Source of the DNA: Photobacterium chitinilyticum
GTDB taxonomy: Bacteria > Pseudomonadota > Gammaproteobacteria > Enterobacterales > Vibrionaceae
Length of the DNA: 64,000 bases
Assembly: GCF_004104355.1 (NCBI RefSeq)
Contig: NZ_RJLM01000011.1
Coordinates: 61,969 to 125,968 of the forward strand
Reading direction: 5' to 3'
The translations under genes and the position numbers were made by a program. Each line of letters opens with the position of its first letter. Position 1 is the first letter of the stretch. The notes below the pieces were generated by a model. It was given only the letters and a program-made list of their open reading frames with translations. It made no database searches and was not told the origin of the DNA. This document shows positions 58,801 to 64,000 of the stretch, piece after piece.

Positions 58801-59923
58801 GCTCACCAGGACGCATCATACGGTAGATTTCAACTAGCGCACTCAGGCGGTCAGTCGTGCTGTCGACACGAATAGTGTCAGACATGTACGGACCGTAATC
58901 CAGGTCATTGGTGAACAGAACTTCTAGTGACTTGTGACCCGCTTGAGAAAGCAGAGCCAGAGTTTCTAGGCTTAGTTCTTGGTTCGCAGCTGCAATTAGC
59001 TCGCCAGTTTCCTCGTTCACGTAATCACGTGATGCGATTTTACCAACGATGTATTCAACAGGTACTTCAATGTGATCAACACCGTCTTTGCCAAGCTGGC
59101 GAATATGACGGGCTGTAATACGACGACCTTGCTCTACGTATAGCTTACCGTTCGCTTCAATGTTGAAGCTTGCAGTTTCGCCACGCAGACGGTCAGGCAC
59201 AAGTTCCATAACCAGAGACTTGCCTTGAACTTCGAAGTTTACCTTCTCGAAGAACATGCCAAGAATTTGCTCGGTTGTGTAACCTAGTGCACGTAGAATA
59301 ATTGAAGCTGGTAGCTTACGACGACGGTCGATACGTACGAATACGTTATCCTTAGGATCAAACTCGAAATCCAACCATGAACCACGGTATGGGATTACGC
59401 GTGCGTTATATAGCACTTTACCTGAGGAGTGGGTTTTACCCTTATCGCTGTCGAAGAAGACACCCGGGCTACGGTGCAGCTGGGATACGATAACCCTCTC
59501 GGTACCGTTAATAACGAATGTACCGTTATCTGTCATGAGCGGAATTTCGCCCATGTAAACTTCTTGTTCTTTGATGTCTTTTACGGTGCCAGCTGGCGCA
59601 TCTTTGTCATACATGACAAGACGTAGCTTCACACGCAATGGTGCAGAGTATGTTACGCCACGAATCTGACATTCTTTAACATCGAAGACCGGCTCACCGA
59701 GACGATAGCTAACGTATTGCAGCTCGGAATTGCCGTTATAGCTCTGAATTGGAAAAACAGAACGAAAGGCAGCTTCTAGGCCATAGTGCCCTTCCGGATC
59801 CTGCTCGATGAACTTTTTAAAAGACTCAAGCTGGATCGACAGCAAGTATGGTATGTCCAACACTTGTGGACGCTTACCAAAATCCTTACGGATACGCTTT
59901 TTCTCGGTATAAGAGTAAACCAT
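55898..59923 (-). CDS. rpoB: RNA polymerase subunit beta
   Basis: 1341 residues (E. coli 1342). Start [22 protein letters not shown]. The rifampicin-binding region (about 507-535, [19 protein letters not shown] then [13 protein letters not shown]) is wild type at the usual resistance positions. The C-terminal [25 protein letters not shown] is also standard. It follows rplL across a 223-base gap with an attenuator and is cotranscribed with rpoC. Confidence 0.99.
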   Translation of the reverse strand: MVYSYTEKKRIRKDFGKRPQVLDIPYLLSIQLESFKKFIEQDPEGHYGLEAAFRSVFPIQSYNGNSELQYVSYRLGEPVFDVKECQIRGVTYSAPLRVKLRLVMYDKDAPAGTVKDIKEQEVYMGEIPLMTDNGTFVINGTERVIVSQLHRSPGVFFDSDKGKTHSSGKVLYNARVIPYRGSWLDFEFDPKDNVFVRIDRRRKLPASIILRALGYTTEQILGMFFEKVNFEVQGKSLVMELVPDRLRGETASFNIEANGKLYVEQGRRITARHIRQLGKDGVDHIEVPVEYIVGKIASRDYVNEETGELIAAANQELSLETLALLSQAGHKSLEVLFTNDLDYGPYMSDTIRVDSTTDRLSALVEIYRMMRPGEPPTREAAEQLFESLFFSEDRYDLSAVGRMKFNSSLLRDETTGSGILDHSDIIEVMKKLIEIRNGRGEVDDIDHLGNRRIRSVGEMAENQFRVGLVRVERAVKERLSLGDLDAIMPQDLINAKPISAAVKEFFGSSQLSQFMDQNNPLSEVTHKRRISALGPGGLTRERAGFEVRDVHATHYGRLCPIETPEGPNIGLINSLSAFAQCNPYGFLETPYRKVVDGKVTEQIEYLSAIEEGQYVIAQANAALNEDGSFADELITARQKGDSGLHPRDHVQYMDVATNQVVSVAASLIPFLEHDDANRALMGANMQRQAVPTLRADKPLVGTGIERNVAVDSGVTAVAKRGGQVQSVDASRIVVKVNESELVPGEAGIDIYNLTKYTRSNQNTCINQRPTVMPGEPVARGDVLADGPSTDLGELALGQNMRIAFMPWNGYNFEDSILVSERVVQEDRLTTIHIQELSCVARDTKLGAEEITADIPNVGEAALSKLDESGIVYIGAEVKGGDILVGKVTPKGETQLTPEEKLLRAIFGEKASDVKDSSLRVPNSVSGTIIDVQVFTRDGVEKDKRALEIEEMQLKEAKKDITEEFQILEGGLLARVRTLLLSAGYSEDKIASMDRERLFAQTLDDEGQQNQLEQLAEQYDELKAEFDKKFETKRRKITQGDDLAPGVLKIVKVYLAVKRRIQPGDKMAGRHGNKGVISKINPVEDMPYDEKGQTVDIVLNPLGVPSRMNIGQILETHLGLAAKGIGDKLNEMLKQQQELHKFRNFLQKVYDLGDTRQKVDIAELSDDQVHTLVKNLRAGLPIATPVFDGAPESSIKELLKLGDLPESGQLKLFDGRTGDMFERPVTVGYMYMLKLNHLVDDKMHARSTGSYSLVTQQPLGGKAQFGGQRFGEMEVWALEAYGAAYTLQEMLTVKSDDVNGRTKMYKNIVDGDHRMEPGMPESFNVLLKEIRSLGINIELEDE

Positions 59924-60082
59924 AGGTTCCTCAGATCGCTGATAAGTGATCCAAACTGCTCAAAACGAGGAGCAGTGACTAATAACACTGTTTATTGTAG
60001 GAACAGCCCTAATGATCAGAGCTATTTTTTGCACAGCTAGTGGTTGCAAAACAATGTGAAAAACACCACTACCCTACAGCGC

Positions 60083-60112
60083 AAAAAGGCCGGTGGCAAT
60101 TAGCCACCAGCC
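60083..60112 (-). terminator. rplL-rpoB attenuator
   Basis: On the minus strand GGCTGGTGGC-TAATT-GCCACCGGCC then TTTTT, 35 bases after rplL and well upstream of rpoB. A partial terminator here is known in E. coli, where it lowers rpoBC expression relative to ribosomal genes. Confidence 0.85.
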
Positions 60113-60146
60113 ATTAGCCTTTTCAGGCTAAGAAATTAAGTAATAA

Positions 60147-60512
60147 TTACTTAATTTCAACAGAAGCACCAACTTCTTCTAGCTGAGCTTTAAGAGCTTC
60201 AGCTTCAGCTTTGTCAACGCCTTCTTTAAGAGGTGCTGGAGCGCCGTCTACAAGGCCCTTAGCTTCTTTAAGACCTAGGCCAGTTGCGCCACGTACAGCT
60301 TTGATAACTTGTACTTTCTGTGAGCCAGCAGCTGTTAGGATTACGTCAAACTCAGTTTGCTCTTCAGCAGCTTCTGCTGCTGCGCCGCCTGCTACAACTG
60401 CAGCTGCAGCAGTAACACCGAATTTTTCTTCCATAGCTTCGATAAGCTCAACAACTTGCATTACAGACATTTCTGCAACTGCGTCTAGGATTTGCTCGTT
60501 AGTGATAGACAT
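60147..60512 (-). CDS. rplL: Ribosomal protein L7/L12
   Basis: 121 residues from the ATG at 60512 ([24 protein letters not shown]); the ATG at 60536 is rejected as it lies beyond the ribosome-binding site. N-terminal dimer domain, Ala-rich hinge ([17 protein letters not shown]) and C-terminal factor-binding domain ([27 protein letters not shown]). Stalk protein of the large subunit, bound through L10 encoded upstream. Confidence 0.99.
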   Translation of the reverse strand: MSITNEQILDAVAEMSVMQVVELIEAMEEKFGVTAAAAVVAGGAAAEAAEEQTEFDVILTAAGSQKVQVIKAVRGATGLGLKEAKGLVDGAPAPLKEGVDKAEAEALKAQLEEVGASVEIK

Positions 60513-60571
60513 AACAATTCTCTTTGAAATCAACAATTAATTTAATATAGCGTTCAGATAAAGCGAGGCAA

Positions 60572-61066
60572 TTAAGCCGCTGCTTCTTCTTTCTGATCGC
60601 GTACAGCTGCGATAGTACGTACCAGCTTGCCAGCTGAAGCTTCTTTCATGCACATCATTAGGCGTGCAATCGCTTCGTCGTAAGTTGGTAGTGTCGCAAG
60701 AATTTCTGCGTCAGCAACAGCGCCTTCGAATGCGGCTGCTTTGATCTCGAAATCTTTGTTCTCTTTAGCGAAGTCTTTGAAAAGACGCGCTGCAGCACCT
60801 GGGTGCTCGTTAGAGAAACCGATCAGTGACGGACCAACAAAAACGTCTTGTAGACATTCAAAATCAGTACCTTCAACTGCACGGCGTGCTAGTGTGTTAC
60901 GAACAACTTTCAGGTAAACGCCGTTTTCACGAGCTTGTTTACGTAGAGAAGTCATCGCATCAACTGCAACGCCACGAGAGTCAGCAACAACTGCAGACAG
61001 GGCACCATTGGCAGCTTCGTTGACTTCAGCAACAATTGCTTTTTTGTCTTGAAGATTTAATGCCAT
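60572..61066 (-). CDS. rplJ: Ribosomal protein L10
   Basis: 164 residues. [32 protein letters not shown] start and ALTLRKQAR-like RNA-binding stretch ([26 protein letters not shown]), with a C-terminal helix that holds L7/L12 dimers. The L10-L12 complex represses its own mRNA by binding the leader upstream. Confidence 0.98.
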   Translation of the reverse strand: MALNLQDKKAIVAEVNEAANGALSAVVADSRGVAVDAMTSLRKQARENGVYLKVVRNTLARRAVEGTDFECLQDVFVGPSLIGFSNEHPGAAARLFKDFAKENKDFEIKAAAFEGAVADAEILATLPTYDEAIARLMMCMKEASAGKLVRTIAAVRDQKEEAAA

Positions 61067-61287
61067 TGGAATAGCTCCTGGATTTTAGCTGGGTTTCCCC
61101 AGTCAGTACACCACTCACTGCCAGTATGACAGGAGAGTATTTACGGCGCAGATCCAAGAATGATTTACATCAATCATGTTCTGGCACCGTCTACGTAGGT
61201 AATATTAAGTTCCTAAGAACGCCTACGGTCTTGGACGAAGGCTAATTAACAAGCAATTAGCCTCAGCCATGAATTTGTGAACGCCAA
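61067..61287 (-). promoter_or_regulatory. rplJ leader, expected L10 autoregulatory RNA
   Basis: About 220 bases between the rplJ promoter and start codon. Its length and position match the gammaproteobacterial L10 leader to which L10(L12)4 binds. Several short complementary segments are visible (for example CGTAGG/CCTACG near 61195-61232, and CTAATT/AATTAG near 61242-61262), but I have not folded the whole region. Confidence 0.6.
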
Positions 61288-61315
61288 ATTATACACTAAC
61301 CTGGCAATTCCGCAA
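61288..61315 (-). promoter_or_regulatory. rplJ promoter
   Basis: On the minus strand TTGCGG (61310-61315), 16 bases, TATAAT (61288-61293). It lies just after the rplA stop codon, as the known secondary promoter of the rplJL-rpoBC unit does. Confidence 0.75.
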
Positions 61316-61322
61316 ATCAGTT

Positions 61323-62024
61323 TTATAAGCTAGTTTCCAGAGTGTTCTGGTCTAGCGCAACACCTGCACCCATAGTGGTGGAGATGCTTACTTTCTTGAT
61401 GAAAGTACCTTTAGCAGAAGAAGGCTTCGCTTTCTTCAGAGCAACTAGAAGTGCTTCTAGGTTCTCTTTAAGGTTTGCTGCGTCAAAATCCACTTTACCG
61501 ATAGTAGTGTGGATGATGCCGTTCTTGTCGTTACGGTAACGAACCTGACCAGCTTTAGCGTTCTTAACTGCTTGAGCAACGTTAGGAGTTACAGTACCAA
61601 CTTTAGGGTTTGGCATCAGACCGCGTGGACCAAGAATAGTACCAAGCTGACCTACAACGCGCATTGCATCTGGAGATGCGATAACAACGTCAAAGTCCAT
61701 CACGCCTTTCTTAACTTGATCAGCAAGTTCTTCCATACCTACTAGGTCAGCGCCAGCTTCTTTAGCAGCTTCTGCGTTTGCACCTTGAGTGAACACAGCA
61801 ACACGGATATCACGACCAGTACCGTGTGGTAGCACAGTTGCGCCACGAACGTTCTGATCTGATTTACGTGCATCAATGCCAAGGTTAACAGCAACGTCAA
61901 CACTTTCAGTAAATTTAGCAGTAGCTAGTTCTTTAAGAAGAGCAACAGCTTCGTTGATTTCGTACTCTTTAGTAACATCAACTTTGTCACGGATAACGCG
62001 CATGCGCTTAGTCAGTTTTGCCAT
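61323..62024 (-). CDS. rplA: Ribosomal protein L1
   Basis: 233 residues (E. coli 234). [16 protein letters not shown] start, [26 protein letters not shown] and the central [16 protein letters not shown] signature. It forms the mobile L1 stalk and represses translation of the rplKA mRNA. It starts 4 bases after rplK. Confidence 0.99.
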   Translation of the reverse strand: MAKLTKRMRVIRDKVDVTKEYEINEAVALLKELATAKFTESVDVAVNLGIDARKSDQNVRGATVLPHGTGRDIRVAVFTQGANAEAAKEAGADLVGMEELADQVKKGVMDFDVVIASPDAMRVVGQLGTILGPRGLMPNPKVGTVTPNVAQAVKNAKAGQVRYRNDKNGIIHTTIGKVDFDAANLKENLEALLVALKKAKPSSAKGTFIKKVSISTTMGAGVALDQNTLETSL

Positions 62025-62028
62025 TGTC

Positions 62029-62457
62029 TTAACCCTCTACCACTAGGCCCATTGAACGAGCAGTACCAGCAATCGAACGCTTCATAGCTTCGATGTCAGC
62101 ACCAGTCATATCAGCCGCTTTAGTTTCAGCGATTTCCTGAACCTGAGCGTCAGTAATAGTACCAACCTTCTCAGAGTTAGGACGGCCAGAACCAGACTTA
62201 ACGCCTGCTGCTTTCTTCAGAAGAACTGCTGCAGGTGGAGTCTTAGTAATGAACGTGAAAGAACGATCGTTATATACAGTGATAACAACTGGAGTCGGTA
62301 GACCTTTCTCGATTGAGTCAGTCTTAGCGTTGAACGCTTTACAGAATTCCATGATGTTTACACCGTGCTGACCAAGAGCTGGACCAACCGGTGGACTTGG
62401 GTTTGCTGCACCAGCTGCAACTTGCAGCTTGATGTAAGCTTCTACTTTTTTAGCCAT
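62029..62457 (-). CDS. rplK: Ribosomal protein L11
   Basis: 142 residues. [44 protein letters not shown]-terminal domain (thiostrepton site, trimethylated by PrmA) and the 23S-binding C-terminal domain ending [10 protein letters not shown]. First gene of the rplKAJL-rpoBC cluster. Confidence 0.99.
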   Translation of the reverse strand: MAKKVEAYIKLQVAAGAANPSPPVGPALGQHGVNIMEFCKAFNAKTDSIEKGLPTPVVITVYNDRSFTFITKTPPAAVLLKKAAGVKSGSGRPNSEKVGTITDAQVQEIAETKAADMTGADIEAMKRSIAGTARSMGLVVEG

Positions 62458-62531
62458 TGCTATATACCTAAATTTGGGTTCAAACGTCTATTTCTGAAAA
62501 ATAGACTCCCCGTCTAACGAAAGGGCGCGAA

Positions 62532-62560
62532 ATTATAGTCTAATTTCACACCCCTGACAA
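62532..62560 (-). promoter_or_regulatory. rplKA promoter with GC-rich discriminator
   Basis: On the minus strand TTGTCA (62555-62560), exactly 17 bases, TATAAT (62532-62537), then TTCGCGCCC. Near-consensus hexamers with a GC-rich start region fit strong growth-rate and ppGpp control. Confidence 0.88.
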
Positions 62561-62581
62561 TAAAAGCTGATTAATTATTGA

Positions 62582-63127
62582 TCAGCTTTTCTCAACCTGA
62601 CCGAATTCAAGCTCTACTGGTGTAGCACGGCCGAAGATTGATACAGAGACCTTAACACGGCTCTTATCGTAATCGACTTGTTCAACCACACCGTTAAAGT
62701 CTGCAAACGGACCATCGGTAACACGGACAACTTCACCCGGTTCAAACACAGTTTTGTGAACTGGTGACTCACTCGCCTGCTGAAGACGGTTAAGAATGGC
62801 ATCCGCTTCTTTATCAGAGATAGGAGCTGGACGGTCCGAAGTACCGCCGATGAACCCCATTACACGAGGGATACTACGTACCAGATGCCATGTCTCATCA
62901 TTCATCACCATCTGTACAAGCACATAACCAGGGAAGAACTTACGTTCACTCTTACGGCGCTGTCCTGCACGCATCTCAACCACTTCCTCAGTCGGTACTA
63001 AGACCTCATCAAAATAGTCTTCCATGCTATGCATTTTGATATGCTCACGTAGTGATTGCGCTACACGACCTTCAAAACCTGAAAAGGCCTGTACTACATA
63101 CCATCGTTTTTTTGGAGCTTCGCTCAT
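62582..63127 (-). CDS. nusG: Transcription elongation/antitermination factor NusG
   Basis: 181 residues (E. coli 181). NGN domain ([20 protein letters not shown] ... [32 protein letters not shown]) and C-terminal KOW domain ([33 protein letters not shown]). Binds RNA polymerase, Rho and S10. It lies 11 bases after secE. Confidence 0.99.
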   Translation of the reverse strand: MSEAPKKRWYVVQAFSGFEGRVAQSLREHIKMHSMEDYFDEVLVPTEEVVEMRAGQRRKSERKFFPGYVLVQMVMNDETWHLVRSIPRVMGFIGGTSDRPAPISDKEADAILNRLQQASESPVHKTVFEPGEVVRVTDGPFADFNGVVEQVDYDKSRVKVSVSIFGRATPVELEFGQVEKS

Positions 63128-63138
63128 GAACTCTTACC

Positions 63139-63516
63139 TCACACACCGGTAACTAGGCGGACTAAACGGACCATGATGCCGTCGATACCCCACAAGGCTA
63201 ACGCCATAATGACAGTGACAGCTAAAACGATAAAGGTTGTCTGCGTAGCTTCCTGACGAGTAGGCCATACTACCTTGCGGACTTCCATGCGCGATTCACG
63301 GGCAAACGTAATCGCGGTTTTACCTTTTGCTGTAAGTGCGGCAATACCACCAGCCACAGCCACAAGGGCTACAACTGCTGCTGCACGCAACACTACAGAA
63401 ACATCACTGTACAGGTAATTACCAACCACAGCGGCAGCTAGCAAAGCAAATATAGCGACCCATTTTAGGCCATCCATACTGCTAGAGCTGCTTTGGTTTT
63501 CGGCATTCGCTTTCAT
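63139..63516 (-). CDS. secE: Preprotein translocase subunit SecE
   Basis: 125 residues with three membrane helices as in enteric SecE. The essential C-terminal part (ARESRMEVRKVVWPTRQEATQTTFIVLAVTVIMALALWGIDGIMVRLV) is typical. Part of the SecYEG channel. Between it and the tuf terminator there are about 170 bases without a tRNA gene, although several Vibrionaceae have tRNA-Trp there. Confidence 0.98.
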   Translation of the reverse strand: MKANAENQSSSSSMDGLKWVAIFALLAAAVVGNYLYSDVSVVLRAAAVVALVAVAGGIAALTAKGKTAITFARESRMEVRKVVWPTRQEATQTTFIVLAVTVIMALALWGIDGIMVRLVRLVTGV

Positions 63517-63684
63517 ACAACCAACCTGTAACTAGTCTCAATATAGACGAAAATAACCCCGCAAGTGCGAGGCCATAAATGAAGGAAAGCACTAAAGCTT
63601 TAATTACATATATAAAACTTCATCTCAATGATCTTTAATTCTGCATTTCTGATCAAAAAACACACCAATCAAAATTCAAACGCA

Positions 63685-63713
63685 GAAAAAGGGCATCAAA
63701 TGATGCCCTTTTT
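63685..63713. terminator. tuf terminator
   Basis: AAAAAGGGCATCA-AA-TGATGCCCTTTTT, 20 bases after the tuf stop codon on the minus strand. Confidence 0.92.
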
Positions 63714-63732
63714 GGTACCGTGTCGTCAAATA

Positions 63733-64000
63733 TTATTCAACGATTGTTGCAACAACACCAGCACCAACTGTACGGCCACCTTCACGGATAGCGAAGCGTA
63801 GACCTTCGTCCATTGCGATTGGGCAGATTAGCGTAACAGTCATAGAGATGTTATCACCAGGCATTACCATTTCAACGCCTTCTGGTAGCTCGATAGTACC
63901 AGTTACATCAGTTGTACGGAAGTAGAACTGTGGACGGTAACCTTTGAAGAAAGGAGTGTGGCGACCACCTTCATCTTTAGAAAGCACATAGATTTCTGAA
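63733..64000 (-). CDS. tuf: Elongation factor Tu (C-terminal part)
   Basis: The frame runs from the window edge to TAA at 63733, about 89 codons. It reads as EF-Tu domain 3: [69 protein letters not shown]. The N-terminal GTPase and domain 2 lie beyond the window. It precedes secE-nusG as tufB does in E. coli. Confidence 0.98.
   Translation of the reverse strand, partial: SEIYVLSKDEGGRHTPFFKGYRPQFYFRTTDVTGTIELPEGVEMVMPGDNISMTVTLICPIAMDEGLRFAIREGGRTVGAGVVATIVE

Overview
The window is a chromosomal segment of a gammaproteobacterium of the family Vibrionaceae. The order accB-accC-yhdT-panF-prmA-dusB-fis, the purH-purD and hupA-yjaH pairs, hemE-nudC-rsd and the block secE-nusG-rplKA-rplJL-rpoBC all match Vibrio and E. 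coli. A second (lateral-type) flagellar export/switch operon sits on the same replicon beside a CrbS-acs acetate locus. A Photobacterium-like species fits best, but the genus is an inference.

Layout. 1-8974: lateral flagellar genes, with lafK (cut by the window edge) and motY-like on the minus strand, diverging from fliM-fliN-fliP-fliQ-fliR-flhB-flhA. 8976-18518: acetate region with the transporter-fused hybrid kinase CrbS, an MFS transporter, a cNMP/CBS/nucleotidyltransferase protein with a DnaQ-like exonuclease, and acs. 18964-25686: aroQ, biotin carboxylase genes, panF, prmA, dusB and fis.

25670-36381 is a 10.7 kb integrated element bounded by a perfect 17-bp direct repeat formed by the last 17 bases of fis. 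It has a tyrosine integrase at one end and, from the other, an AlpA-type regulator, a 38-codon gene, a helix-turn-helix-like protein and a P4-type primase-helicase. Size, gene set and fis target match the PICMI phage satellites of Vibrionaceae. Between primase and integrase lies AT-rich defence-like cargo: a TIR-like protein (PF10137 type) with a C-terminal winged-helix-like region, followed by a translationally coupled AAA ATPase / DUF4435 pair that looks like the PARIS system (AriA-AriB). Two 29-bp near-identical direct repeats bracket this cargo. A small-terminase-like gene follows. This is the most interesting part of the window.

36401-51300: the displaced fis terminator, a Spy/CpxP-like periplasmic protein, a fasciclin protein, ppnP, zntR, purH-purD (with a PUR box and an intergenic palindromic repeat), yjaH-hupA, a CNNM/CBS protein, brnQ broken by an in-frame amber codon behind a Leu-rich leader peptide, yjaG, a 2-hydroxyacid dehydrogenase, a uracil-DNA-glycosylase-like gene, hemE, a candidate small RNA, nudC and rsd. 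51525-64000 (minus strand): rpoC, rpoB, rplL, rplJ, rplA, rplK, nusG, secE and a partial tuf gene, with the expected promoters, L10 leader region and rplL-rpoB attenuator. No tRNA, rRNA or CRISPR array was seen.
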